Source of the DNA: Nitrospinaceae bacterium
GTDB taxonomy: Bacteria > Nitrospinota > Nitrospinia > Nitrospinales > VA-1
Length of the DNA: 64,000 bases
Assembly: GCA_029261655.1 (NCBI GenBank)
Contig: JAJDAY010000005.1
Span: 39,840 to 103,839 of the forward strand
Reading direction: 5' to 3'
The translations under genes were made by a program, and so were the position numbers. Every line of letters starts with the position of its first letter. Positions within the stretch are counted from its first letter, which is position 1. Shown piece by piece: positions 1-10,100 of the stretch. The notes below the pieces were generated by a model that was given only the letters and a program-made list of their open reading frames with translations, ran no database searches and was not told the DNA's origin.

Positions 1-82
1 GACATAAAAAACTAGCGTATAATACAATCCATTGATAAGTAAGGGTTATTCAATCCTTTTCTCTATTATTACGGAGCCCAGC

Positions 83-1009
83 ATGTCCCAGAAAAATTAC
101 CTTTTTCGTCTTTTCGGAGTTTTCTTATTGGTCACACCTTTGGTCCTTGGTGGGTGTAGTTATCTACCGTGGGTTGGGGATGACGATGAAGAAGACCTCG
201 CTTTCGAAGAGGATTTTCCTTTTGAAGACGAACAAACCGCAAAGAGCGCTAAAGGTTCCGGGGCAGAGGATGATTTTTTCGCAGACGAAGGGGCGTTGAT
301 TGAAGGCGGCGGCGGTGATTTTTCCAGTCTTCAACAAGGGGCGGATTCCAGCGTTTTAAAAGGGGATGTTGAAAGCCTGCAAAGCCAGCAGGAAGCGTTG
401 ATCTCCAAAGTCAGGGAACTGGAGGAAATTCTTGTCACCCTGGAACCCAAGGTGAGTGCGACCCAGGAGCGATTGGAAGGAAGTCTGGCTGCGGCCTCAG
501 GTCAGTCACAATTTCTTGAACCCGAAGTGGAAGAGCTTAAATTAAAAGTCAGTCAGTTGAATGAAGAAATCGCCCGGATGAAAATGGGCAAAGGCGGAGG
601 CACGCCGGTCATGCCCAGCCCTGTCAGGCAAAGTAGTGGAACCCCGGCCCAATACAATACGGCTCTAAGCGCTTATCAGGTGGGCAATTATGATGAGTCT
701 ATACTGTTGTTTCAAAATTTCGCGTTGAGCAACCCCCCGGGACATTTAAAAGATAATATTTTGTTCTGGATCGGCAGTAATTACGTCAAGCTGGAAATGT
801 ACGATAATGCCATCAAACAATTCGACACAGTGCTCAATCAATTCCCCAGAAGTAACAAGGCCCACGATTCGAGATTAATGCTGGGTGTCAGTTACTATAA
901 AAAGGGTGAAGCCAGCCGGGCGATAGAAGTTTTGGAAACCGCCTTGAAATATAATCCTCCCTCCGATGTTAAAGGAAAGATCATGGCTCAATTGAGTGAG
1001 ATTCAATAG
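83..1009 (+). CDS. YbgF/CpoB-like TPR lipoprotein
   Basis: A lipobox signal (LVLGGC, Cys at residue 25) makes this an outer-membrane or periplasmic lipoprotein. A very acidic stretch follows (about residues 30-50), then a coiled-coil segment (about 95-170) and C-terminal TPR repeats (about 190-305) of the YbgF/CpoB type, a family that works with Tol-Pal and cell-wall synthesis during envelope constriction. I chose ATG 83 over an upstream ATG at 32 because GGAG lies 6 nt before it and it puts the signal peptide at the N-terminus. The last five codons and the stop lie inside the left copy of a 31-bp repeat, so the gene's 3' end is the integration site of the downstream element and stays intact. 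Confidence 0.85.
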   Translation: MSQKNYLFRLFGVFLLVTPLVLGGCSYLPWVGDDDEEDLAFEEDFPFEDEQTAKSAKGSGAEDDFFADEGALIEGGGGDFSSLQQGADSSVLKGDVESLQSQQEALISKVRELEEILVTLEPKVSATQERLEGSLAAASGQSQFLEPEVEELKLKVSQLNEEIARMKMGKGGGTPVMPSPVRQSSGTPAQYNTALSAYQVGNYDESILLFQNFALSNPPGHLKDNILFWIGSNYVKLEMYDNAIKQFDTVLNQFPRSNKAHDSRLMLGVSYYKKGEASRAIEVLETALKYNPPSDVKGKIMAQLSEIQ

Positions 1010-1022
1010 CCTGCGCCTTTCT
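992..1022 (+). repeat. attL-like direct repeat, left copy
   Basis: These 31 bp are identical to 13090-13120. The copy holds the codons for the last five residues and the TAG stop of the lipoprotein gene plus 13 bp beyond it. The flanking bases differ between the copies (A versus C on the left, T versus A on the right), so the identity is exactly this block. Confidence 0.85.
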
Positions 1023-1100
1023 TGACTTCCCTATATACTCCAAGTAGCCTTAATCAAGGCTTTCCCGACTCCTGAACCTTCCCATATTATCCCGTAGAAA

Positions 1101-1156
1101 TGGGACTGGGGCGGGATTCAACAATCCTATACGAAATCCGTGGGACTATATTGGGA
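1101..1156 (+). promoter_or_regulatory. Possible integrase arm-type sites, left
   Basis: Two related 16-mers, at 1101-1116 and 1141-1156, share TGGGACT followed by GGGA. The second differs at one base from the 16-mer at 12980-12995 near the other end of the island. Placement just inside both att repeats suggests recombinase arm-binding sites; this role is inferred. Confidence 0.4.
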
Positions 1157-1174
1157 TCCGGATGGGAGTGGAGA

Positions 1175-1660
1175 ATGGCGAAATGGCAGAAAACAAAATT
1201 CCCTGGAGTTCGAGTACGAGAATCAGATAGCAGGCGTTATCAAGGAAAGCCTGATAAATATTTTACAATCCGGTTTGCCGACAACGGCCTGTTTGCAGAC
1301 AAGCCCAGAATAAAATATATTGTTTATCTTTCCAGCAAAATTTATCCCACTCCGCTTTTTTTTGCAATTACAACAACCGACAAAAGCAGAAAAATCCCAA
1401 CGTTAAATAAAGCACGCCAAATGGATATAATAGTTATCCCTCCTGGTGATTTAGATTTTTTCCAAGATCCAGATCACACTTTTATTGATTTAAATAATTC
1501 GCGGGATATAGAATTTGCAAACTTTGAACAGGATTATGACAATGATTTAGTGGTTTACGTCGGATCACTTTCAAACCAACATATTTGTCATTTGCTGGAT
1601 AAAACTAAAAATTCAAAAATTTTACGCCCTGAGCATAAAAGAAGAATCTTGGGGTATTAA
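1175..1660 (+). CDS. Truncated integrase N-terminus fused to an unrelated tail
   Basis: The first 35-40 residues (MAKWQKTKFPGVRVRES, then a KPDKYFTIRF stretch) match the arm-DNA-binding start typical of phage-type tyrosine integrases. The catalytic domain is absent and the frame runs into about 120 unrelated residues. That tail contains a DPDHTFIDLNNS stretch and a C-terminal basic helix, faintly like PemK-type toxin proteins, but I cannot assign it. ATG 1175 is chosen because GGGAG sits 6 nt upstream; the frame is open back to 1100. It lies just inside the left att repeat, as expected for an island integrase. It is either a decayed integrase or a new fusion protein. Confidence 0.5.
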   Translation: MAKWQKTKFPGVRVRESDSRRYQGKPDKYFTIRFADNGLFADKPRIKYIVYLSSKIYPTPLFFAITTTDKSRKIPTLNKARQMDIIVIPPGDLDFFQDPDHTFIDLNNSRDIEFANFEQDYDNDLVVYVGSLSNQHICHLLDKTKNSKILRPEHKRRILGY

Positions 1661-1804
1661 CCTCACCCCACCCATCATCCCAGATAGAACGTGTCCGGTC
1701 GATAATTTTCCTCCCACAAATTTCTATCCTAAAGTGTTGCCTCAAAAACTACGCTAATACAATTGAGTTAGCGAACAAATCTTATACTTCTAGTTGAGGC
1801 TACT

Positions 1805-2677
1805 ATGAATCCGTTAAAAATCATTTTCTGTATGGTCTTCGCCCTATTGCTTATTTGGACTCCACCGGGATTTTCCAATAGCAACCACCACGAAAATCAT
1901 CGGCATGATGATCAACGACACAACCACAATCATAAATCTCCCCTAATCACCTATGCCACTATCGGCGAGATGGATGGGATGAAGTTCATCGATATTAATG
2001 GGAAAAGACTGCATCGCAGAGACAAGTATCCTAAGGTAACACTAGGCGGTATGATTCGCCTTGAAGTAGTGGAAATGGATTCGGAAGGAAAGCAAATTAT
2101 CGTTAAAGGATTGCCCGATGATCTAATGGATGGGAATCACTTACTAAAGTTAAAAAATAAATGGGGAGAAACAACCTTTGTGCTTACCGTGGGGTCATTA
2201 GGCTCTGCGGGTCCTGAAGGTCCTCCAGGATTGCAAGGAGAACCTGGTCCTCAAGGTGATCAGGGTGTTCAAGGAGAACCTGGTCTGCCCGGTCAGCAAG
2301 GTGACCCCGGACCGCAAGGACCTTTTGGACCAGTTGGTCAGCGTGGTGCAGAAGGCCCTCCGGGACCACAGGGCATTCAAGGCCAACAAGGCATTCCTGG
2401 ACCGCCTGGACCAAGTGGGTCTTCTGGTGTTACTGGATATGAAACGGTATTTGGACCAGCCCAAAATGTGGGTGCAGGGGCTTTTGCAACTTCTATCGCT
2501 GTTTGCCCCATTGGGAAAGTGGCTATTTCAGGGGGATTGGAATCAGGAACAGGATTTCTTAGAATACAAAGGTCTCGCCCAGATACCATCAGTTCATGGG
2601 TAGTGAGGGTAAAGAACGACGCCACCGCCGCCAGAACTTTTAGTGCTGTTGCAGTATGCGTCGATCTTAATAATTAG
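1805..2677 (+). CDS. Secreted collagen-like (Gly-X-Y) repeat protein
   Basis: An N-terminal signal peptide (about 24 residues) is followed by a His-rich stretch (about residues 28-44) that could bind metal. Next comes an IPT/TIG-like beta domain (about 48-130), then about 25 Gly-X-Y collagen triplets (about 133-208), and a 75-residue C-terminal domain with two Cys (VCPIGK and VCVDL). This order is common in bacterial surface or phage-fibre collagen-like proteins. The triplets would form a triple-helical stalk, with the C-terminal part as trimerising or binding head. The GC-rich repeats create open shadow frames on both strands. It lies inside the island; its function is unknown beyond surface exposure. 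Confidence 0.85.
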   Translation: MNPLKIIFCMVFALLLIWTPPGFSNSNHHENHRHDDQRHNHNHKSPLITYATIGEMDGMKFIDINGKRLHRRDKYPKVTLGGMIRLEVVEMDSEGKQIIVKGLPDDLMDGNHLLKLKNKWGETTFVLTVGSLGSAGPEGPPGLQGEPGPQGDQGVQGEPGLPGQQGDPGPQGPFGPVGQRGAEGPPGPQGIQGQQGIPGPPGPSGSSGVTGYETVFGPAQNVGAGAFATSIAVCPIGKVAISGGLESGTGFLRIQRSRPDTISSWVVRVKNDATAARTFSAVAVCVDLNN

Positions 2678-2993
2678 AAATTGATTTCCTGGTGGGAGGG
2701 ATAACTATGAAAGACAACGGACCGATGCGACTAAAATAATGCAACCTACCAGCGCGTTGGTGCGACTGAACCAACCAACCCGTCCAGCTTGTCATGCTGA
2801 TTCTGTAGCGTGCCTAACATGGCATGATTCTGGTTAAATCACCTCACCCCAACCAAGCAGCCCAAATAAAGTGTTTGAGGAATGGGCATTCAAGGTCTTA
2901 CGTCTATGCAGGTATTCCTGATTGACCTCGTGTGTGTAATTACCATACAATTAATTCATCCATTCTATACCCTACATTTAACAGGAGTTTTCC
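2678..2993. other. Intergenic, nothing recognised
   Basis: These 316 bp between the collagen-like gene and the Tat-signal gene show no ORF longer than about 10 codons, no clear terminator hairpin and no repeat that I recognise. Confidence 0.5.
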
Positions 2994-3581
2994 GTGAAAA
3001 AGGATAAGAGCCAATTATCTCGAAGAAGATTTTTGCATTTTATTTTTGCCAGCGGTCTTATTTTATTTTTTCTCTCCTTTTATAATTTCCTCTGGGCGCA
3101 GTCTATTAGTTCATCATCAGGGCCATCCTTTTCTGGATCAAGAGGCTCGAATGATGTTCAAATCCTGCAAGACAAGATCAGTGGGTTGATAGAAGATATA
3201 TCGCATTTGCAAAGCCAACTGAAATCAGAAATAGATATTCTTAAAGAGTTAAAGGATGAGTTGAAAAATGCGCCGAATAATTCCGCAAAAAAGAAGATTC
3301 AGGAAAAAATCCAAAAAGTTCAAAATAATATAAATGGATTGAATCAAAAAATTAATGGACTTCATTCAAAGATCAACAAGACTAAAAATAAATTACCTGC
3401 CGCGCAAGCAAAGGACCAAGCTCGAAATCAGGCTAAGTTGCGGCAAGCGAAGGAAAGATTGCAGAGTCAGATAGAAAGCCATGATTCCGGAACCATGAAA
3501 AATGCCTCCAGCTCTCAAAAAAGGGAACTGCTTAAAAGGGAAAAACCGCGAAAACCGGAACCTAGTAGAGGCAGGAGATAA
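2994..3581 (+). CDS. Secreted coiled-coil protein with twin-arginine signal
   Basis: The N-terminus has SRRRFLHF followed by a strongly hydrophobic stretch ending near residue 36 (LWAQS), which fits a Tat signal. Residues about 52-150 form a long heptad-rich, Lys/Gln/Asn-rich coiled coil; the C-terminus is basic and low-complexity. No enzyme motif is visible. A Tat signal on an apparently cofactor-free coiled coil is odd, so the RRR may instead be a basic n-region of a Sec signal. The start is GTG 2994, just after an AACAGGAG ribosome-binding site. A short terminator overlaps the stop. No family recognised. Confidence 0.7.
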   Translation: MKKDKSQLSRRRFLHFIFASGLILFFLSFYNFLWAQSISSSSGPSFSGSRGSNDVQILQDKISGLIEDISHLQSQLKSEIDILKELKDELKNAPNNSAKKKIQEKIQKVQNNINGLNQKINGLHSKINKTKNKLPAAQAKDQARNQAKLRQAKERLQSQIESHDSGTMKNASSSQKRELLKREKPRKPEPSRGRR

Positions 3582-3600
3582 GGTCCCCAATAGACCTTTT
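3580..3600 (+). terminator. Rho-independent terminator overlapping the stop
   Basis: The stem AAGGTC/GACCTT with a 7-nt loop is followed by TT and a pyrimidine-rich tail. It begins within the TAA stop of the coiled-coil gene. Confidence 0.55.
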
Positions 3601-3637
3601 GCCCTTTTGTCCATAAAGTCCGGGAATGTTGGAATAG

Positions 3638-3662
3638 AACTGTCCGATAATACCGGACGGTT
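3638..3662. repeat. 25-bp imperfect palindrome upstream of osmC-like gene
   Basis: AACTGTCCG and CGGACGGTT pair over 9 bp (one wobble) around a 7-nt centre. It sits 15 bp before the -35 of the OsmC promoter. A 25-bp relative (21 of 25 identical) occurs at 15606-15630 upstream of the glycosyltransferase gene. It could be an operator or an RNA hairpin. Confidence 0.45.
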
Positions 3663-3677
3663 GAAGGATCACAAATT

Positions 3678-3707
3678 TTGACAGGTTGGTTTTTCTGCGA
3701 ATATAAT
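3678..3707 (+). promoter_or_regulatory. Sigma-70-type promoter of the OsmC-like gene
   Basis: A perfect TTGACA at 3678-3683 and a perfect TATAAT at 3702-3707 with an 18-bp spacer lie about 30 bp before the ATG. Confidence 0.7.
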
Positions 3708-3737
3708 TTATAGGCTCCCACTGTGGAAAGGATAAAA

Positions 3738-4187
3738 ATGTCTGAGCATCGAGTAAAAGTGAAATGGGATCGTAGTACGGATGATTTCACCTATGAATCT
3801 TATAATCGCGATCATGCATTAACCTATGAGGGCGGCATCAAAATTAAAGCCTCAGCGGCTCCGGGGTTTCAGGGGAATCCCGACTATGTTGACCCTGAGG
3901 AATCGTTTGTCGGGGCGCTATCCAGCTGTCATATGCTGACTTTTTTGGCGATTTCCGCTAAAAAACGCCTGATAGTAGACTGCTATGAGGATGAGGCTGT
4001 GGGATTCCTGGAAAAGAATACGAACGGTAAGCTGGCTGTCACTCGCGCAACGCTTCGGCCAAAGGTGGTTTGGGGAGGTCATAAAACACCTACGATTGAA
4101 GAGATTGAAAAGATGCATGAGCATGCACACCATGCGTGTTTTATCGCCAATTCAGTATTGACTGAGGTTTCTATCGAAATCAGATAG
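3738..4187 (+). CDS. OsmC/Ohr-family peroxiredoxin
   Basis: The 149-residue protein has the OsmC-fold pattern: an early beta sheet, then the first redox Cys in SSCHMLTFL and the second in HHACFIANS. In this family the two Cys reduce organic hydroperoxides. The length is normal. ATG 3738 is chosen because an AAAGGA site lies just upstream and an earlier GTG at 3723 would give only five extra residues. A consensus promoter precedes it, and a palindrome lies before that. It is an accessory stress gene inside the island; the exact subfamily (OsmC, Ohr or YhfA-like) cannot be settled by eye. Confidence 0.9.
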   Translation: MSEHRVKVKWDRSTDDFTYESYNRDHALTYEGGIKIKASAAPGFQGNPDYVDPEESFVGALSSCHMLTFLAISAKKRLIVDCYEDEAVGFLEKNTNGKLAVTRATLRPKVVWGGHKTPTIEEIEKMHEHAHHACFIANSVLTEVSIEIR

Positions 4188-4253
4188 TTATCTAACCCGC
4201 CCCAAGCAACCCAACTAGTGCGTTTGACGCAGAACACAATTCTGTAACTTTGA

Positions 4254-4269
4254 TCACAATAGAATGTGA
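4254..4269. promoter_or_regulatory. Palindromic operator-like site upstream of XRE gene, copy A
   Basis: TCACAAT-AG-AATGTGA is a 7+2+7 near-perfect inverted repeat inside an about 85-bp segment that recurs at roughly 75% identity around 13267-13282. Both copies lie 70-90 bp before an XRE-like reading frame, consistent with an autoregulatory operator. Confidence 0.5.
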
Positions 4270-4344
4270 TGTCTTTCATTAGTGAAAAGCAATTGGCTTG
4301 ATATCCTTTGTCCGATATCATGTTATCTCTGGGAAATTCAGCTA

Positions 4345-4782
4345 ATGAGACCTACATCTAATAAAAGCAATGGCTCGCAAGAAAATATCATAATTACGAC
4401 AGTTGGAATGCGGTTAAAAATTTGGCGTAAGCATTCAAAGCTTAAACTGGTGCAGTTGTCTCAAAAAATTTGTATTTCCCAAGGTTCTCTTTCTGATCTT
4501 GAAAACAACAAATCATTACCTTCCGCCACGACCCTCGCCAATTTATGTAATTTCTCCAATCTAAATTTAAATTGGTTACTCACTGGGCGCGGTCAAATGA
4601 TCCGCCAGGAACGGGACCTCGGCAATGAAGTAAATTTTCCACGAGAATATGCGAAGTTGATGAGTGATCGAATTTTAAAAGAATTGATTGAAAAAGTCGT
4701 TCGTGTCTATCGAAGGGGTGACGCAGGCAAGCGGGCACATTTGGAAGGATTTTTGGTGGGAGCTGATCCTGATAATTCCTGA
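4345..4782 (+). CDS. XRE-family (CI-like) transcriptional regulator
   Basis: A helix-turn-helix is clear: VGMRLKIWRKHSKLKLVQLS, then ISQGSLSDLENNKSLPSATT and NLNWLLTGRG, the arrangement of phage CI-type N-terminal HTH proteins. The C-terminal 50 residues are short and helical with no peptidase domain, so this is not a LexA/CI-type self-cleaving repressor. The start is uncertain: ATG 4345 and ATG 4408 are both possible and neither has a strong ribosome-binding site. A palindromic operator candidate lies upstream, suggesting autoregulation. It is the only intact regulator in the island. Confidence 0.8.
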   Translation: MRPTSNKSNGSQENIIITTVGMRLKIWRKHSKLKLVQLSQKICISQGSLSDLENNKSLPSATTLANLCNFSNLNLNWLLTGRGQMIRQERDLGNEVNFPREYAKLMSDRILKELIEKVVRVYRRGDAGKRAHLEGFLVGADPDNS

Positions 4783-5308
4783 GTTGAGGACCATTGATTT
4801 TTCCTCCCACCATTCCTACTAACACCTGACAAACTTTCCTCACGCGTTTTGCACACTGAAAAATTCCTCACTAAATTATCCCTCGACATAACCACCTGAA
4901 TTTTAAAGCTAACATAATTCTAATTTGACATCCCTTTGCCGATAGAATATTTTCGACATGCCAATATCTGTTTTATGACATAAATTTTCTACAAGGCAAC
5001 TTTAATTTCCCTAAATCACGGGTTGCCGTTTTCAAGAACCCATCCTTCATCAAATTGCTTTCCGGGTTCTGGTTTTTCTTGAAGAAGTTCACAACTGAAT
5101 ATTTTCAGTTAATTTACTTTCCACCTTTGTTGCAGGGTTGAGGATGAACCGTTGCCGCGCCTTCCTGCCCACGCAATACACTACAGGGCAATCCCTGTGG
5201 CGAGTGCCCATGAATCATTTTTCCACCTAAGATAAGAGTTGGGCACGGCATCTGGCAGAAGATTTTTAATCTGGATAATCTCTCTAACTAATCCTATTTC
5301 TAAGGCTG
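4783..5308. other. Intergenic, nothing recognised
   Basis: These 526 bp are AT-rich in the first half. They contain no convincing ORF (a 28-codon frame from 5143 lacks a well-spaced ribosome site) and no clear repeat or terminator. They presumably include the promoter of the large NHL/YD-repeat gene, but I cannot place it. Confidence 0.4.
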
Positions 5309-7102
5309 ATGAAAATGAAATTATTTCAAATTGCACTTCTTGCTTTGGTTCTTTTTTATTCAACACCCACCAAAGTTTCTGCCGATATTGGCACTTGGAC
5401 GGAGGCCGTTGACTGCCCTGGTCGGTATTGGACCTCTGGAAATATAACCTGGGAGTCAATGCTTAAAAATTTAACTTGGTATTCCCTTGTCATGACGGGC
5501 GGACAGAATCCTAGACCACCAACGGCAATTTATTCCTCTGGATGGGACGCTGCAGGGTATCCCCACATGTGCCTTTATATGCCCAGTCAACCAACAAACA
5601 AGGCACATATTTGGTGTGGTATTGGTTGTCAAACCGCACATCCTTACGATCATACGACTGTTGAACCCGACCCTGATGCCGATTCGCAGGCTATGGCTTT
5701 CCGGTTTGCTGATGGTTCTCAAATTGATCCAGCGACAGGGAATACTATTCCGTACAACACCTTTGCGGAAACCCCGCCTTTTAAGAACGACGAAGTGAAA
5801 AATGGTGAAGCTGCAGAGTGCCCAGGATGTATTATCCATGTGGAAACGCAGGTTTTGGGCGAGCGGATTCCGGTTGTGGGGACACCTTTTAGTCTGAACT
5901 ATGTATCCGAACGGATTTTCGATTTCCGGGCAAATTCCACTGTCAACATTCCTGTCACCGGACCCACGGTTCCCGTCAATGTCATAAATTCGAAAGTAAC
6001 GATTGAGGTTGTGGGCCAAATATTCGAGTTTGAACAACTGCCCGCTCCCAATATTACGTTACCCTTCACCTGGGATGGATTGGATGCTCAGGGCTATCCG
6101 GTAGTTGGGCCAGTAGAGGCCGTTATCAAAATTGAAATGGAGTTTGACACCAACTTCGTGGCCGCTAGGGAATACGAGGTGGAATTCAATAGTTCCGATT
6201 TCAGAGGCATGGGGCTGGGCGGCTGGACTTTGGATCAACATCATTATTACAATCCCATGGAAAAAATACTGTATTTAGGCAATGGCGATCGCAGAAGCGA
6301 TGAAAACATGAACTCGATCATCACCACCGCGATAGGCGGTGGAGGTTCTAATCCATCAAGTATCGAGCAGCAGGGCCCTTTGGGCGTATCTTTTATTTAT
6401 CCCGAAGGAGTCGTGGCCGACGATGCGGGAAATGTGTATGCGTCCGGTACATATCAATCCATTATAGTGAGGTTGAATGCAGATGGCTCTGGAGAGCGAA
6501 TTACCTCTGCTGGGGGTGGTTTTACTGGAGACGGTGGACCAGCAACTAATGCGAAGGTGAATAACCCTAAAGGTTTGGCTCTGGATTCTCAGGGAAACCT
6601 CTATATTGCGGATACCTACAACCAGCGAGTTCGTAAGATCGACACCAACGGTATCATTTCTACGATCGCGGGCAGTGGCCTCGCTATTTCGTGGGCGGGG
6701 GCTTTCGCTGGAGATGGTGGCCCTGCCACTAGCGCAAGGCTGAACAATCCTACTGATGTGGCCGTTGATTCAGCTGGCAACCTTTATATTTTAGACACTA
6801 ATAATTACCGAATCCGCATGGTGGATACCAACGGTATCATTTCTACGGTAGCGGGAGACGGAACTTATCCTAGTAGTTCAATCTATGGAGAGGGTGGCCC
6901 GGCGGTCGATGCAAAAATAAGTCCCCAAGCCATTACCATTGATCCAAATGACAATCTGATCATAGGTGGAGGATATTGGATTTTGAAAGTGGACAATGCC
7001 GGGATCATTTCTACATTGGCGGGAACCGGGCCAGATGACCGCACAACAGGTCCTTATGGCGACGGAATCCTTGCCACGGATTCTGTCTTGAGTCCACTGT
7101 GA
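5309..7102 (+). CDS. NHL-repeat N-terminal half of Rhs/teneurin-like protein, ends at in-frame TGA
   Basis: A signal peptide (first about 25 residues) leads into an Rhs-type N-terminal region with the recognisable GTPFSLNYVSERI segment (about residue 195), then NHL beta-propeller repeats from about residue 340 to the end (GDGGPATNAKVNNP-type blocks followed by GNLYIADTYNQRVRKID). The frame stops at TGA 7100-7102 and continues without shift into the next entry, which starts with ATG 7103. The stop falls exactly on the Gly of the repeating P-x-G-x-x-x-D-x-x-GNL pattern, so a GGA-to-TGA change is the simplest reading. Product: an exported surface protein, probably full length about 1,694 residues. 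Confidence 0.8.
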   Translation: MKMKLFQIALLALVLFYSTPTKVSADIGTWTEAVDCPGRYWTSGNITWESMLKNLTWYSLVMTGGQNPRPPTAIYSSGWDAAGYPHMCLYMPSQPTNKAHIWCGIGCQTAHPYDHTTVEPDPDADSQAMAFRFADGSQIDPATGNTIPYNTFAETPPFKNDEVKNGEAAECPGCIIHVETQVLGERIPVVGTPFSLNYVSERIFDFRANSTVNIPVTGPTVPVNVINSKVTIEVVGQIFEFEQLPAPNITLPFTWDGLDAQGYPVVGPVEAVIKIEMEFDTNFVAAREYEVEFNSSDFRGMGLGGWTLDQHHYYNPMEKILYLGNGDRRSDENMNSIITTAIGGGGSNPSSIEQQGPLGVSFIYPEGVVADDAGNVYASGTYQSIIVRLNADGSGERITSAGGGFTGDGGPATNAKVNNPKGLALDSQGNLYIADTYNQRVRKIDTNGIISTIAGSGLAISWAGAFAGDGGPATSARLNNPTDVAVDSAGNLYILDTNNYRIRMVDTNGIISTVAGDGTYPSSSIYGEGGPAVDAKISPQAITIDPNDNLIIGGGYWILKVDNAGIISTLAGTGPDDRTTGPYGDGILATDSVLSPL

Positions 7103-10100
7103 ATGGTTTTTGATGAAAATGGCAACCTGTTTATTGCCGACTCTATTTATGTTGGAGGGATTACTCGAGATAGGATTCGTGTTATCGATTCAACAGGCAT
7201 TGTCAACACCGTAGGTGGTTCAACCCGTGGGGGGAGTGGTGTAGGAGACAACGGCCCTCCAGCAAACGCCCAATTTAACTTTCCGAACAAAATTACGCTT
7301 GATACCGAAGGCAACCTGTTTATTGCCGAAAAGCAAAGTAGCAGGATTCGTAGAATCGTGAATCCTCTTTCAGGGTTTTCCGGTGCCGATGTCGTTCTTG
7401 CCTCTGAAGACGGCACCGAGCTGTACCTGTTTGACCCTAATGGAAGACATCTCAAAACAATCAACTCCTCTACTGGTGCAGATGTCTGGGTGCATGCTTA
7501 CGACACGGAGGGTCTTTTAACAACCATCACGGATGGTGATGGCGACGTGACCACCTTCCAACGGGATGTGAATGGCAACCCCACGGGAATAACTTCCGCA
7601 GACGGTCAAACCACGGTGCTTGCACTCGATGTAAATGGGTATCTGAACGGCATCACCAACCCGGCAAACGAAACCAATTTGTTCGAGTACACAGCCTATG
7701 GTCTGATGACCAAACGTACCGATCCGAGACTCAACGATTCCATTTACACCTATAGCTCTGAGGGCAAGTTGACCCAGGATCTTGATCCTGCAGGTGGCAC
7801 GCAAACACTGGCACGTACCGGGACTAACGACAACTACACCGTCACCAACACCACAGCCATGGGGCGCGTGTCAAGCTTTGGAGTGGACAACGACATTGTG
7901 GGCGCCGAGAACCTGCGCACCACCACCGATCCCAGTGGGTTTTCTACCACAACATTATTGGGCACCGATCAAAGCCAAGCCATCACCACACCCGATGGCA
8001 CCCAAACGCTAATCACCACCAACCCCGATCCGCGCTTCGGCATGCAGGCCCCCATCAGTAACCTAACCGTTACTACACCCGGCGGTCTTATCTCAACTCT
8101 CACCACCACGCGAAATGTGACCCTCGCCGACCCTGTCGATCCGCTCAGCCTTCTCACACAGACCGACACGCTCAATCTGAATGGACGTGCATTCACCAGT
8201 GTGTTTGATAAGAACCTGCTCAAGGTCACGGATATAACGCCAGTGGGGCGGACGACCACAGCATTTGTGGACAGTCAAGGTCGTATTCTGACGCAACAGG
8301 TTCCAAATCTGGATGACACTCTATTTGGTTACGATACGCGGGGTCGTTTGAACACGGTCACACAAAGTACGGGACCGACCGAGCGGGCAAGTTCGATTGC
8401 CTACAATACGGCAGGTTTTATTGATAGCATCATTGACCCTGAATCACGGGTTGTGAGCTTTCAATATGATCTTACGGGCCGGGTCACCAAACAGATTCTG
8501 CCCGACTTGCGCGAGATCAATTTCACTTACGATGCTAATGGCAATGTTGGGTCGATCACACCTCCCGGTAGACCTACTCACGTGTTTAATTACACGGCTG
8601 TGAATCTGGAATCCGACTACACTCCGCCGGTGGTTACAGGTTCCGGCACCAACGCCACCGTTTTCACATATAACTTGGACAAGCAACTCACGTTGATCAC
8701 ACGGCCCGATGCCCAGACTGTCGCCTTGAATTACGACACGGGCGGACGGCTCAGCAATGTGGTCATCCCTCGTGGCACGACCAACTATTCTTATTTTCCG
8801 ACCACAGGTAACCTTTCCTCCATCACAGCACCCGATGCAGGCACGTTGACGTTTGCTTATGACGGGTCCTTACTGAATAGTTCGACATGGACAGGTACGG
8901 TAGCAGGTAGCGTGACTCGTACTTATGACAACGATTTCCGCGTGACATCAAGAAGCGTCAACGGAGGAAATACGATTGCCTTCGGTTATGACAATGACAG
9001 TTTGTTGACCGTAGCCGGGGCAGAAACGTTGGCTTATGATCCGACCAACGGTCTTCTTACAGGGACTACCTTGGGCATAGTGACGGATTCTTTGACTTAC
9101 AACGGCTTTGCGGAAGTGAATAGTTACACCGCCAACGTCAGTGGTTCTCCCGTATTCTCAAACTCTTTTGTGCGGGATAAACTGGGACGGATTTCTCAGA
9201 AAACTGAAACCGTTCAAGGTGTGACGCATGTGTTCGACTACACCTACGACACCGCAGGGCGGTTGACTGATGTGGATAGAGACAGCCTGCCGTTTGCGTC
9301 CTACACCTATGACAGCAACGGAAACCGCTTGAACAACGGTGCCGTATATGACGATCAGGATCGCCTGCTATCTCAAGGGACAGCCACCTACACCTACACG
9401 GCCAATGGTGAACTCCTGACCAAGACGGATGCCTCAGGAACCACGACTTACAGCTATGATGTACTCGGCAACTTGATTTCGGTAATTTTGCCATCAGGCA
9501 CAACCATTGAATATGTGGTCGATGGGAGAAATCGTCGGATCGGTAAAAAAGTTAATGGTACACTGGAACGTAGCTGGCTTTACAAAGATGGTTTAAACCC
9601 CGTCGCCGAGTTGGATGGCAGCGGCGCAGTTGTATCTCGGTTTGTGTATGCTACTAGATCGAATGTTCCAGACTTCATTATTAAGGGAGGAAATACTTAT
9701 AGGGTTGTAAGCGATCATCTTGGCAGTCCACACTTGGTGGTCGATACAACTACTGGAACTGTCATTCAATCTATGGATTTTGACGAGTTTGGCCAAGTTA
9801 CTGGTGATACCAATCCTGAGTTTCAGCCCTTTGGATTTGTAGGTGGGCTATATGATGCTGACACCAAACTGGTCCGTTTTGGCGCACGAGATTATGATGC
9901 AGAAACAGGTCGATGGACCAATAAAGATCCGATTCGATTTGCTGGTGACGGCCCAAATCTATATGGCTATACGTTGAATAACCCCGTTAACTTTATTGAT
10001 CCAAGCGGATTGGCTACAGGAGATTGGTGGGATGTGCCAGCAAACTATGACAGAGCCAAAGAAATTGGACAAGAGGAATTAGCAAAAAGACCTCTTTCAC

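Noticed and set aside
2184..2625. Several overlapping open frames on both strands across the collagen-like gene
   Set aside because: They come from the repetitive, GC-rich Gly-X-Y codons; none has a ribosome site, and the Gly-X-Y frame is the real gene.
5143..5229. A 28-codon frame before the NHL/YD gene
   Set aside because: The GAGG site is too close to the ATG and the peptide has no hydrophobic or repeated structure, so coding is not supported.
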